A DNA stretch of 21,559 nt from NCBI GenBank assembly GCA_002917775.1, contig KZ627161.1:1602046-1623604 (forward strand), written 5' to 3'. Source of the stretch: Glaciozyma antarctica PI12. Lineage: Eukaryota; Basidiomycota; Microbotryomycetes; Kriegeriales; Camptobasidiaceae. Of this stretch, positions 1 through 9,045 are shown in pieces; the first letter of the stretch is position 1, and each line of letters begins with the position of its first letter. The position numbers were made by a program, and so were the translations under genes. Below the pieces are notes generated by a model. It ran no database searches. It saw nothing but the letters and a program-made list of their open reading frames with translations, and was not told the origin of the DNA.

Positions 1-822
1 CGTCTTGTGAACGAGCGAATTCGCGCCAGTTTACTCTCTCAGAGNNNAATNACGAATTGAGCGAACCAGCGACGCTCTCGCATCGTCCTCAGTGAGGAGA
101 AGATATGCACTTCTCCTCGCTCGCTTCTCCTTTAGATCCCCGACAGGCGAGATCACTGCAAAGGCAATTCTACAAAAACAAAATATAAGGATGAAGCAAA
201 GCTGTAAGGAAGCCGGAAGCGGGAAAAGGAAAAAGGAAGGAGTATCGAAACCCGCAATGCGAAAGGTGAGATCGGAAGTGGGAAGTGCAGCTGCCATCCT
301 GTGCGCTAAGAGTGAATCTTGCGGCTGGTCTTGGAACTGTGTAGTCTGTGATGTGTTTAAAAGGCGGTGGAACGAGGGGCGGCTGGCTCCGTCTTCGCAC
401 CATCGCACCCTGTATCCTTCCCCTCCTACCCTTTCTCTACAATCAGCACCTCGCTCGGTTTGCGCAAGTGCTTTCGTGCAGTCCAGGACGCAGGGTAGTC
501 TGGCTCAGAGAGAGATTCAATAGGGAGAACTCAGAAAGAGGCAACAAGGACCTCTGCGCTCGTCGCTCAACGTTGACCTGCTGGAAGCGAGCCACGAGAT
601 GAAGCTGTATCGACGCGGGAAAAGGTATCGGAAGCTAGGAGCCAGGAGCAGAGATCGAGGTCCCGACGGGTTCAGACTGTGCAACAATGCAAGCCAAGCG
701 GGGGAAGCAAGCAGAGCTGTCCGCACACGCTCCTGCGAATTTCCGAGCACGTCCGTCTCATTTCCCAAGAGAACCAGCTCTGATTCCGCAGCTGGCGGCG
801 GGGGTATCGAAAGTCCTGAGTT
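1..822. other. Intergenic sequence with Ns; no supported gene
   Basis: The first 822 bases end at the stop codon of EMP24, which reads leftward, so the right part is its 3' flank. Unresolved bases sit at 45-47 and 51, which suggests a scaffold edge or gap. Several open frames of 75-143 codons overlap on both strands. None shows a recognisable domain, a splice structure or a hydrophobic/charge pattern I trust. I found no tRNA-like or rRNA-like stretch. A terminal exon of a gene extending beyond the left edge cannot be excluded. Confidence 0.5.
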
Positions 823-1701
823 CTAAACGACCCGCTTGTGCTCGAAGAACCTGGTGAGCCAGTTCGTCAGCTACCGCGGGAACGGCCAGGGAACGAAAGC
901 GTACCGTTTGAGATAGAAGATCTGCCACGCGCAGACGGCAAACAGCATGGCTGTCTGCACAATACTCCAGTACTTGACGCGGTTGTTCGTGCTCTCCGCC
1001 GCTGCGTCCTCGGATCAGCTTCCTCTCCCTCCACAGCACGGCAAGTGGCTCACTGTCCCGATGAATCCGCTCCCTCACAACGATGTACTCCTGCTCGTCC
1101 TTGACCGCCTCCAACGCTGAGCTGAGCGCTCGGATCTCCCGCTCTATTGGCGCCGTGTGGCCTGAGGAGAGCAATTAGCGACGCGCTCTCCAGCGTCTAT
1201 ACACTCCGGTCTTACCATCGTCCTCGACATACATCACTCCGTGCACGTTGAAGCTGCGAAACCACGAGCATCGTCAGCAGCAGCGGGCGACCGCCTCCCC
1301 CTCCTCCTCTGCAAGCCCAACTCACCTCACTGTCTTGCCCGTCACCGTGCTCATCTCGTTCGAGAAGCAATACGAGTACCGGCCATCCGTCTCCGCCGTG
1401 AACGAGTGGGTGCCCGTGTCCCGCTTCTTCTGCTCCACCATCACCGCCTCCCCTGGCCCCTTCATCTACACACCGCACCTAGTCAGCGTTCCTCCAGTCC
1501 CACAAGCAAGCGAAGAGAGCGCACCCAGAAGTCGATATCGAGGTGTCCTCCTCCAGCGACTTGGTACGTGACCGTCATCTTGTCCTCCGAATGGAGGTCC
1601 TCAAAGAAGCAGTCGCGCGTGGCGGGCGCTATGTCGATCGTGTGCGCTCTTGAGGGCTTGAGCAGCACGCATAGGAGGAGGGCGGAGGGTAGGAACAGCA
1701 T
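823..1701 (-). CDS. EMP24: p24-family cargo receptor of COPII/COPI vesicles (Emp24/TMED2, p24-beta)
   Basis: Six exons: 1701-1525, 1465-1326, 1253-1216, 1161-1054, 1001-905, 850-823; the product is 195 residues. A signal peptide (about 1-19) is followed by a GOLD domain with the conserved cysteine pair C31 (motif RDCFFEDL) and C92 (motif YSYCFSN). A membrane-proximal coiled segment contains EQEYIVVRERIHR. One membrane helix lies at about 166-185. The cytosolic tail YLKRFFEHKRVV carries the paired phenylalanines used for COPII exit and basic residues used for COPI return; it is close to the tail I recall for animal TMED2. Length matches the family (about 190-215). In this family the protein cycles between ER and Golgi as part of a p24 hetero-oligomer, for example in GPI-anchored protein export. 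The ATG at 1701 begins the signal peptide directly. All five introns are 52-71 nt with GT-AG ends, and the frame closes exactly. Confidence 0.93.
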
Positions 1702-1771
1702 CGTCGGTGGTGGACAAAGGAGAGACTGGTTCGCCCTCGTCGGACCCCTTCCTCTTCTTCCTCCCGCCGCC
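1702..1771. promoter_or_regulatory. 70-bp bidirectional promoter region, EMP24 / TMEM170-like
   Basis: The start codons of two divergent genes lie only 70 bp apart, so both core promoters and 5' leaders must fit here or overlap the opposite gene. The stretch is pyrimidine-rich on the plus strand just before the rightward ATG at 1772. I see no clear TATA box. This is inference from gene layout; transcription starts are not visible in sequence. Confidence 0.55.
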
Positions 1772-2297
1772 ATGTCCGACGTCGAGAACAGTTCGTATTG
1801 CTTAAGCTCCACTCAGAGGCACTGCTAACGCTCCTCCTCCGCAGGTGGTGGGATCTACTTTGGCCCTCCAGATGGCTACGTCGAGCCAGGGTGGCCGGGC
1901 CTCTACCCACCCTTCGGCGAACCAAAGTACCTCTACACAGCGTACGCGATCTGGCGCTTCACTGTCCTGTGGACGCTCGTCTTCTACGGCATCCTCTTCC
2001 TCCTCGCCTCATCCCTCTGCGTCCCCATCTTCGCCAAGCGGCACCTCCGACTCTCCCTCTCCGCACCCGTCATCGGGACCTTTTTTGGCCTGCTGGGAGC
2101 GTTCGTATCGGCTACGGTCGTGGGGTATGCCCTCGCGGCGTTGTACAACGCGGCGTTCTTGAGGGTGAGTGCGGTTGGCGATTGTCGTAGGCGCGGAGCT
2201 GACACTGGAGGCGCTGCAGATGTCCACCTTCGTTCCAGCGCTCTGGGGGATCATCCAGACGTTGATCACCATCACGTTCAACTTCTACAACTTTTGA
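1772..2297 (+). CDS. TMEM170-like three-pass membrane protein
   Basis: Three exons: 1772-1790, 1845-2164, 2220-2297; the product is 138 residues. A short, proline- and glycine-rich N-terminus precedes three hydrophobic segments at about 45-69, 79-107 and 117-136. The second half, with GAFVSATVVGYALAALY and later FVPALWGIIQTL, lines up by eye with the C-terminal half of animal TMEM170 (GPITAGILTSAAIAGVY and the following helix), and the total length is almost the same. In animals TMEM170A sits in the ER and nuclear envelope and promotes sheet formation and nuclear pore assembly; the role here is inferred. Intron 1 has an unusual GTTCGT donor but an ideal CTGCTAAC branch site, and it is the only choice that keeps frame. 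It diverges from EMP24, another early secretory pathway gene. Confidence 0.68.
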
Positions 2298-2310
2298 ACG
2301 AGGGCGGAAG

Positions 2311-2371
2311 GTGCGTCGTCGCGAGCTGCGTTCACTGGGACGGTGCTGACCGGCGCGCTTGCTCTCCTCAG
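2311..2371 (+). other. Candidate 3'-UTR intron of the TMEM170-like gene
   Basis: Thirteen bases after the stop codon there is a strong donor (AAG|GTGCGT). It is followed by a GTGCTGACC branch-like site and a pyrimidine-rich CTCCTCAG acceptor, giving a 61-nt intron of the usual size here. The in-frame TGA at 2295-2297 places it outside the coding region. It could instead mean that the last coding exon is spliced differently from my model. Confidence 0.45.
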
Positions 2372-3219
2372 CTCTCACTTTGTACGACGGACTACCCCCT
2401 TCGCCTTCCCCTCCTTGCCACCGTTCGTGTCGACTCCTGCATTCAGGCATGAGGCGCTGGATCCCATTCGACATTCTTAGCGAACTTTGCGACGCTGGAA
2501 GGGACGGCCTTGCCCTCGTCGACCTCCATCTCCCGTCTCAGCGGTCGACGTTTGCTCCTCAAGCGTCCGAGTGCAAAAACATTCTCTCGGACTCGCAGGA
2601 CCACTGGCGAGCGATCGGGCGACGAACGCCTTCGACGCGGACGAACGCCGTCGAGTCTCGCTCGGTCAGGCGTCCTGCCAGAAGGAGCGTGGATCGCGCG
2701 CGGCCATTTATTCGCAAGTGCGAATCAGAACGGGGCAGAGGGGTGGGAGGCTGGTGGGAGATGGGGGAACTGGTAGATTGGACCTCGCAGCAACGACGAT
2801 TAGCGGTCCCTGCTGCTGCTTCACTTGATCGCGTTCCGCCTTTCAGGCTTCAGCTTCGGAGCACGAACAGTCTGTACGCCCCAGGGCCGGTCGACGATTT
2901 CGAAAGGCGATCATCCTGAATCAGGCACGAGGAGCAGGTCGTGTGAACGTCAACTGCGTCCTCCTCGACTCGATTATTTTTTTTGTGCGAAGAGTTGGCT
3001 TAAGAGCTGTTCAGTGTCTATGAATCTGCACTGGAAACGCACCAGTCGTCCATAGACGCCAGGTTCAGAAGGAGAGAAGGTTGCCGCAGCAGGAGAAGGT
3101 CACCAAGCTCAGGAATTCCCTCCTGGATCTTCCTCCTCCTCTCACCGGTCAGCCCTCCTAACACGAACGCGCTTGAACAGACGCCCTCATCCAGCACGAC
3201 CAGAGTACAGGACTGCCGA

Positions 3220-3324
3220 GTGAGTGCTCCCTCTCTTGCTCCCGTCACGCGATCGTTGCTCCAGCCTCCCCGTCTTGAGCAATCTCTCTCTCGAGTGACG
3301 AGCTCACCCTTTTTATTCTCTCAG
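3220..3324 (+). other. Candidate 5'-UTR intron of the 3386-4354 gene
   Basis: A good donor (CCGA|GTGAGT at 3220) and a TTTTTATTCTCTCAG-type acceptor ending at 3324 bound a 105-nt interval upstream of the ATG at 3386. Removing it would leave an untranslated leader. It could also join an unrecognised upstream coding exon. Support comes from splice-site shape only. Confidence 0.3.
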
Positions 3325-3385
3325 CTCGTCACCCTCTCAAACGACCACCAAACCGCCTGGCTGATAACACCTCTTCCGCACTACG

Positions 3386-4354
3386 ATGGCGCTACCTCAA
3401 GGTCCTTACTGCCATTCAACGAGGACGACCTCCTCAGCCTCCTGTTCGACCTCCGACCCCCTCTATCAGCCTCGACCCTCCTCTTCCACTACCACTCTCG
3501 ACCACAGCTTCTTCTACCTCCCCCCCGCTGGCCTGGGTCTCCAACTAAAAGGCTCCAACCCCAACTCCCTCTTCGACTGCAGAGACGACTTCGAGTCGGG
3601 TCCGACCTCTTCCCACTCCGCTTCTCGCAAGCTGAGCTCCTCCTCCTCCCACTCTACCGCATCCTCTTCGGCCAACCCATCGGAATCGACCGCGCCAAGC
3701 TCCTCCTCTTCTTTTTTCGACGAGACGAAGACAGTCGGACGACGGAAACAATGGGTGCGCGAGGCGCTCGGGGAGGATCCGGCTCTGGCGGCGGCGAGGC
3801 ACGCGTTATGGGAGGACTTGCCGATTGCACTAGATCCCTCCACGGCGCCTTCTGCGGCCGTGTTACCCGCTACGAAGGAGGATGCTCCCGTTGCGGAGGA
3901 TGACGGCGAAGACGAGGATGACGAGGACGACGTTCCGCCAGCCGATCTTCCACCCCTCCCCTCTCCCTCCCGCCCTTCCCACGCGACTCTCCCTCCCCTT
4001 CCCTCCTGCCTTCGCCCTCCCTCCCGTCCCCCTTCCCCAACCTCCTCCCACTCGTCCTCCCGCCATTCCGTCCAGTTCTCTCCCGATCCTCCAGAATCAG
4101 CTGCGACGTACTCGCCCGTCGATTACGAGCGAGGAGGGGAACAACAAGTTGAGAAGCTCTCGATGCGCGAATTCATCGAGCTGCGCGACGTGCGGACCGC
4201 GATCGGCTTGTGGAGCGGCAAGATCAAGAGCGGGGAGGACGGCGTCGAGGTCAAGGAGGAGATCGAGGTCGTCGAGACGACTGGGATCACGATGCACATG
4301 CAGCGTCCTGGAGTGAGGACGCTCTCGCAAGGACGGTCAGCATGGCCGCTTTAG
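3386..4354 (+). CDS. Hypothetical disordered protein with a candidate PP1-docking (RVxF) motif
   Basis: A single open frame of 322 residues that I do not recognise by name. The N-terminal two thirds are low complexity: Ser/Thr/Pro-rich at about 10-110, a strongly acidic run at about 170-182, and a Pro/Ser block at about 184-225. Then comes the motif HSVQF (227-231), which fits the degenerate protein-phosphatase-1 RVxF docking pattern, followed by a block containing TYSPVDYERGG (241-251). A more ordered segment contains KLSMREFIELRDVRTAIGLW (257-276). Third positions are C/G-rich in this frame, supporting coding. No signal peptide or membrane helix is visible. The C-terminus is uncertain: a possible donor at 4313 (GGA|GTGAGG) could splice out the last residues. 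An overlapping frame (about 3220-3903) is also open but looks less protein-like at its end. PP1 binding is only a motif-level suggestion. Confidence 0.62.
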   Translation: MALPQGPYCHSTRTTSSASCSTSDPLYQPRPSSSTTTLDHSFFYLPPAGLGLQLKGSNPNSLFDCRDDFESGPTSSHSASRKLSSSSSHSTASSSANPSESTAPSSSSSFFDETKTVGRRKQWVREALGEDPALAAARHALWEDLPIALDPSTAPSAAVLPATKEDAPVAEDDGEDEDDEDDVPPADLPPLPSPSRPSHATLPPLPSCLRPPSRPPSPTSSHSSSRHSVQFSPDPPESAATYSPVDYERGGEQQVEKLSMREFIELRDVRTAIGLWSGKIKSGEDGVEVKEEIEVVETTGITMHMQRPGVRTLSQGRSAWPL

Positions 4355-4743
4355 ATCGCTCCCCCCTCCTCCCCTCTCCTCCCCTCCCCTTCCACCCTGC
4401 ACAGACCTATTCGTCCTCCTTCTCGCCTTAGCTCTTTCCACACATGTCATTTCCTACCCATCCTGTCGTTCGTCACCCCTCATTCGCATCTTCTCCCCCT
4501 CCCATTTTTTGTTGCCGTACCTTCTGGACACTTGACAGAACACCTGCTTTCCTTATACACTTTTGGACTTGCCCGTGCAAGCTACAGTTGCGTGTTTTGA
4601 GGTCGATACTGAAGGGAGAGAAGCCCAAGACGCGCGGAGAGAGAAAGACGCGGTCAAATGCATCGACAACGAGTAAGGTCGCGCGGTTCTTCCTTCTTCT
4701 CCTCCCTTCTTAAACCTCAACCTCTCTCTACCGTCCGCCTGCC
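4355..4743. other. Spacer: 3' flank and HSK3 promoter
   Basis: About 390 bp between two rightward genes. The left part is a dense CT-rich tract at about 4359-4500. The right part ends in CT-rich sequence just before the HSK3 start codon. No convincing open frame, RNA gene or repeat is seen. Any promoter and terminator signals here are inferred from position only. Confidence 0.45.
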
Positions 4744-5104
4744 ATGTCCCTTCAGCAATCCAACACGGCAAAGCACACCGTCAAGCACCGGCAGATCGCC
4801 CATCTCGCCCAACAGCTAGGAGTCCTCGCGTCGCGCACGGAGCAGCTCGAGCGGTTGACGGTCACGACGGCCGAGCAAGCGAGCTACATGCGCTTACTGG
4901 CAGCGTACCACGCAAGCTGGTACGTCTTCGCTCCTCTAGTGGTGGAGGATAGGACTGACGGTTGTTGTTGTTCCTTCTACTCCCCCTCCTCCCCTCCTTC
5001 TTCACACCTACGCTACGCCCTTTGTGAATCACAGGTTTATGGCTGCAGGAAGGGTTATGACGCCAGGCGACGTGCCACCGCCACCGCCTTCTCGGGAGCA
5101 GTAA
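4744..5104 (+). CDS. HSK3: DASH/Dam1 complex subunit Hsk3
   Basis: Two exons, 4744-4919 and 5035-5104, give 81 residues. Exon 1 encodes a helical, coiled-coil-like stretch with heptad-spaced leucines (RQIAHLAQQLGVLASRTEQL). It ends in HASW, and exon 2 begins FMAAGRVM. The pattern of a leucine heptad helix followed by a conserved histidine/serine and a short hydrophobic FMAA-type segment is that of the DASH Hsk3 family; budding yeast Hsk3 is 69 residues. In that family Hsk3 is a small structural subunit of the Dam1/DASH ring that couples kinetochores to spindle microtubules. The 115-nt intron has a GTACGT donor and a TCACAG acceptor and is twice the local norm. The C-terminal tail is proline-rich. 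The family match is from memory of its pattern; the short length limits certainty. Confidence 0.75.
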
Positions 5105-5764
5105 CGGCGTCGTCTCGAGCAACACCGGCCCTCCTCTCCTCCCTTCCGCTCCTCCCCTCCTCCTCCTCGCGCCCTTGCCGACTCTTCGACTGCATCTTCT
5201 AAACATCGTCTATCACTCTCTACTCCGGCAACGCGCCTCAACCTCCCGCCCAACGGCGACGCGGCGACGGATCGCAACATGGGCAACTCGGAGGAGCCGG
5301 AGGGACGACGGAGAGCTCGAGGAGGCAGCTGAGCGGGGAGCTTCGAAGAGACAGGACCGCTCGTGCGATGGAGACGAGGAGGTGGAGCACTTGACGTTGA
5401 CGGGATGGCGGTGCGGTGCGGCGGCGCACGAGGAAGGTAGCGGGACTGAGGGAGAGCAACACGGCGCGTACGACGAAGCAGTACGCTGCTCTGGTGGTCG
5501 ACTAAAGCTTGGTCAGGGTCTCTGCTCCATTCCACCTGCTCCTTCCTGCTCGTCCACTCCCACGTCGCTCCCGCTCCCTCCCCGCTCCCTCCCCTCGCTC
5601 ACCTCCTGCGTGGCTCATCTCCCCTACACAACCTCTACCACGGCAGAGGACATCTGTTCTCCCCAATCCGACGTCGTCCAGTCCTTCACCGCCAACCAAG
5701 CGACCTTCGCGATCCTTCCCTCTCGCGGCATGCTCCCAAGCGACCCCATGCGCTCACGCACCGC
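5105..5764. other. Convergent spacer with no supported gene
   Basis: About 660 bp between the stop codons of HSK3 (+) and the small membrane protein gene (-). It should contain both 3' ends. Open frames exist in several registers on both strands, but they are Ser/Pro/Arg-rich composition artefacts without start context, splice structure or recognisable domains. No tRNA-like or repeat structure was noticed. Confidence 0.5.
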
Positions 5765-6310
5765 TTAAATCGACGTCTTGGAGCCTACCCAACGCACGAA
5801 CGTCAGCCCCATCACTCTCCATATCCCTAAAGGCCCACCTTCATTCATAGCCGCGAACGGCGCTCCTCGCGCCTCGACGTACCGCTCCTTCTTCTTTCGC
5901 TCGTTCGCGCGCTTCGAGTAGATAAAGTAAGGGAGTGCAACTAGAGAACAGAGTCAGCAGGAGGTCTGAGAGAGGCCCGATGGAGAGAGGCCTCGGAGAT
6001 TCGGAGCTCACAGGCCAGGACGCCGGCGAAGCACCAGAGCGTGGTTCCTGCGCACGAGAAGAGGTCAGCTTTGTTCAGCAGCTCTGGTAGGAAGGGAGAG
6101 GCGGACGAGGGTTGGATCGAGCAGCGATGATGTCGGGCTTGTGTGCTGCTGCTGGAGGGACAGCGCTTCGGAGGCGGAGAGAGGGATGCATCGATGGAGG
6201 AGGAGCGTGGGGTTGATGGCACTGTTCAGCGAGTTGCTTTTCGGGATCAAGAACTGTCTGCGCGGTGTGGGAGCAGGAAGAGGACCAAAGCGCTCGCTCC
6301 CAGCGAACAC
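5765..6310 (-). CDS. Small single-pass membrane protein of unknown function
   Basis: Proposed exons 6310-6223, 6047-6012, 5940-5839 and 5784-5765 give an 81-residue product. The well-supported core is a membrane helix (LWCFAGVLAFALPYFIYS) followed at once by a basic stretch (KRANERKKKERY) and a short polar tail. Intron 5941-6011 has GTGAGC/CTCTAG ends. Intron 5785-5838 is exactly 54 nt, with a GGCTGAC branch site and GGGTAG acceptor. Both keep frame. The first exon is less certain: it uses a weak GTGCCA donor and a 175-nt intron, although the acceptor (CGCAG after GCTGAC) is good and the phase fits. Continuing without that intron to an ATG at 6222 is the alternative. A short N-terminus, one helix and a strongly basic C-terminal flank would suit a small mitochondrial inner-membrane or ER protein, but I cannot name the family. 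Confidence 0.5.
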
Positions 6311-6366
6311 CTCTCTCTACTTCTCACCGCCTCCAGCACGCACGACACTTCCAGCTCCGGCAAGCG
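6311..6366. promoter_or_regulatory. 56-bp divergent promoter region, small membrane protein / CSD protein
   Basis: The proposed start codons of two divergent genes are only 56 bp apart. The interval has CT-rich and CAC-containing sequence and no clear TATA box. If the leftward gene starts at 6222 instead, the interval grows to about 144 bp. Confidence 0.4.
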
Positions 6367-9045
6367 ATGAGCTCCAGCACGCTTGGCAAGCGACCAGGCT
6401 CGCCGAATCGTTCAGGTTAGCGTCAACCCGCCTTGTCGCTTCATGTCTCGGTAGGGAGCTTGCACGGTCGGTGTTGGGCGGGGACCTCCGGGTGTGTTGG
6501 GGAGCGGTGTGGGGGGCGGAAGGGACTCTGTGGGCGCTAGGAGCACTGGGAAAGGTGGAGGAGAACTCGCTCGCCAGCTTCCCTCGAGGACCGTTACAGG
6601 AGCTGCGTCTGCTGCTCGCGCCTTGGTGGACTGGCAGCTGTTCAGCAGGGCTTGCTGATTGCTTACTCGTTAACCTTGACTGTGAGCTCGAGCTTTCGCT
6701 GACTCCACTCTCTTCTCACTCGCAGGCATCACCTCCGTCGAGATCAAACGACCTCGAGGAAGCGACTACCAACCCCAGCTCTCCGACGCGCTTCAGCACG
6801 CAGCTCCCCAGGCCTACATCCCACAAGGTCCACAAGGCTACGTCCCTCAAGGTCCTCAAGGTTACGCTCCTCAGCCACCCTACCAGCAAGCTCCGCCTCC
6901 CGTACCTCAACCGCAGGTGGCCGACCCGAACGCGCTGCCGAAGGGAAAGAGGTTAGGCGTATGCACGCAGTGGGACAAGGAGAAGGCGTATGGATTCATC
7001 AGGGATCATGGTGCAGGGAAGGATGCTCGAAAAGGTACGCTCGCTCGGAAAGCGAAGGGCGTCCTCAGCTGATCCCCTGCTCCGCACAGTCTTCTGCCAC
7101 AACTCGTCGCTCGTTTGGTCCATCGAGGACGGCAGCAAGAACTGGGCGAGTCTCTCGGCGGGTGACCAGGTCGAATTCGAGTACGGGCGCGGAGAGCGGG
7201 GAGTCGAGGCGCTCAAGGTCACGGCGGTCGCGCAGTTCTCGACGCGGCGACGAGGGACGGTGGCGGTCTTTCATGCGGATCGAGGATTCGGTTTCGTGAC
7301 GGACGACGTGCCGAGCGAGGTCGACAACAAGCAAGGTGCGTTGCGGACTCCTCCAAACTTGAGCCGGTCTGATCTCGCTCGCCGCCGCCAGTTCTCGTTC
7401 ATCATAACCAGATCAAGAACGGCAGTGGCTTCAAGGTTCTAACACCTGTACGCTCTAATTTCGCGACTGCTGCTTCGCAACCTGACGCCTCGCGGACAGG
7501 GCGAGATCATCGAATACGGCCTCATCAAGGGCCCGAAGGGGTTCTCCTGCGTCGACGTCGTTCAAACGAATCCTTCTGCGGGTAAGCTTCTTGCAGAGTG
7601 TGATTCGAAATCGCTGCCTAATCAGTACTTGCCGCAGCATCTCCGCAACAACCCGCCTACGCTTCGACAGCAGCGTTCCAGCAACCGCAGGCCTACGGTC
7701 AGGCTGCTGCCGCTTACGCGTATCCTCCTCAGCCTGGACAGGTTCAAGCAGCTCCAGGTACTGCTGCGGTTACCCCCGAAGGTTCGTGTCCTTGCTCGTT
7801 GACTGCGAGCTGCTTCTGATCTCCTTCTCTTTAGAGTACTACGCCGCGTACATGGCGTATGCGCAGGCCGCCTATGCTGCCGCTCAACAGGCTGCCGAAC
7901 TCTCGGATGCATCTCAGACCCAATATCCAGCTCAGCAGCAGCAGCAGCCGTACTTTCAACACGCGCCGCAACCTCAGCAACCTCAATACTCTCCCCCTCC
8001 TCCTCCTCAGCAGCCCCAATATCCTCCTACTCCTCAGCAATTGCATTATCCCCCACAGCAGCAACAACACCAGTACCCTCCTCCAGCGCCTCGGTACGCC
8101 GCCCCTCCGCCCCCGACCTACGCTCCTCCTCCCGTCCAGAGTCCTTCCTACTCCTCGCACCCTCCGCCCGCCATCCCACCTATTCGGCCTCACTCCCCTG
8201 CCCACTCAACGCAACCTCTTCGCGGTCCACCTCCGCAACAGCGACAACCGCCGCCTCAGCAACATCAAGCTCCTCCGCATGCCGAGCAAGGTTACGGGGA
8301 CGCGCCTCACCAACAGCAGCAGCAGCAGCAATATCCTCCTCGGCAACCTGCACAGCGTCGCCAGGATCAGCGACAGCCGAACTACCCCACCGGACCTTCC
8401 TCTCGGCCCCCTCTCCCGCCTCAGAGTCTTTCGCTAGCAGCTGGGGGAAATCTTGGTCCGTTGCGCGCCGAATCTCGAGGAGAAGAGCTTTCCGTCGTCG
8501 AGGCCCCGAGGCGCCTTCCGTCGGCATGGGGAGAACCACCGAAGGTTGTCGACGAGGGCCGGAGGCCGCCTCGGTTGACGAACGCGGATCGGAAACCCCC
8601 CGCACCGCCGAACGGAGACCTCAAGACGCTTGCACCGTCGAACGCAGTCTGGGGAACGGCAGCAGCGCCTCCAGCGCCTTCAAACGCGAACTGGGGTCGA
8701 GTGGCCGAGAGGAACGCAGGACCTCGGGGAGGGCACTTCACTGCGAACGGCGCCTCCCCTTCCGCTCCACCTTTCAGTCCGCCTCGAACCGCCGGACCCT
8801 CCTTCCCTCCTTCGCAACCCAACGGCTGGCCTTCTCAGCCACCGTCGTCGTTCGGCCACGGATCGTTTGGCGGTGGAAACTTTGGGCAGCGAGGAGGAGG
8901 GGGAGCGGGGCCGCCGGGAGGGATTCGAGGGGGTGTCGGAGAGCCACCGTGGGCGCAGGGACCGAAGGGATCGGGTGGAGGGCCGGGTTTCCAGGGGAAT
9001 GTGAGGGGAGGAGCTGGGGAGGGACCATTTGCGCAGGGGTTTTAG
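6367..9045 (+). CDS. RNA-binding protein with two cold-shock domains and a prion-like/RGG tail
   Basis: Seven exons: 6367-6415, 6726-7034, 7090-7335, 7392-7447, 7500-7581, 7626-7781, 7835-9045; the product is 702 residues. An N-terminal region has repeated QGPQGY units (about 48-65). Cold-shock domain 1 (about 92-166) has the RNP1-like KAYGFIRD and RNP2-like VFCHNSS. Domain 2 (about 172-243) has RGFGFVTDD and VLVHHNQI. Both are OB-fold, single-strand nucleic-acid binding motifs. The rest is low complexity: AAY-rich (250-310), then Gln/Pro/Tyr-rich with runs of glutamine (310-460), then repeats ending in SNAVWG and SNANWG, and finally a Gly-rich tail with RGG-type spacing. This architecture suggests a cytoplasmic mRNA regulator that could enter condensates; that is inference. 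The ATG at 6367 is chosen because exon 1 splices in frame. Five introns are 44-56 nt; the first is 310 nt. I know no standard symbol. Confidence 0.88.
6416..6725 (+). other. Unusually long first intron of the CSD gene
   Basis: At 310 nt this intron is five to six times longer than its neighbours. It is bounded by CAG|GTTAGC and CACTCGCAG, with a GCTGAC branch-like site near the end. It includes a G-rich stretch (about 6470-6530, several GGGG runs on the plus strand). I saw no box C/D or tRNA-like structure. A long first intron next to a 56-bp promoter could hold transcriptional or splicing control elements; this is conjecture. Confidence 0.6.

Larger units (their letters stand above)
2298..3385. 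other. Long spacer between the TMEM170-like gene and the disordered-protein gene
   Basis: About 1.1 kb without a supportable gene, apart from the candidate UTR introns listed separately. The left part is presumably 3' UTR of the TMEM170-like gene. The right part, from about 3200, is rich in C and T on the plus strand, as expected for a fungal promoter and 5' leader. Open frames of 75-186 codons occur on both strands, but they overlap each other and show only arginine/serine/proline-rich composition with no recognisable domain. A short T-run lies at about 2978-2985. Confidence 0.5.

Noticed and set aside
1241-1828. Long plus-strand open frame across the EMP24 exons
   Set aside because: It is antisense to a gene with clear p24 motifs and intact splice sites. 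Its content is a composition artefact of GC-rich coding DNA.
2359-2919. 186-codon plus-strand frame in the 2.3-3.4 kb spacer
   Set aside because: No recognisable domain, Arg/Ser-rich, overlapped by other frames of similar quality; more likely 3' UTR and intergenic DNA.
3220-3903. Alternative 227-codon frame overlapping the disordered-protein gene
   Set aside because: It is Leu/Pro/Arg-rich without recognisable blocks, while the other frame contains the ordered C-terminal segment and continues to its stop.
7591-7834. Unbroken frame suggesting that a 484-residue protein starts at 7591
   Set aside because: The first 80 or so codons run across two introns. Only the part from 7835 is in the CSD gene's frame as an exon.
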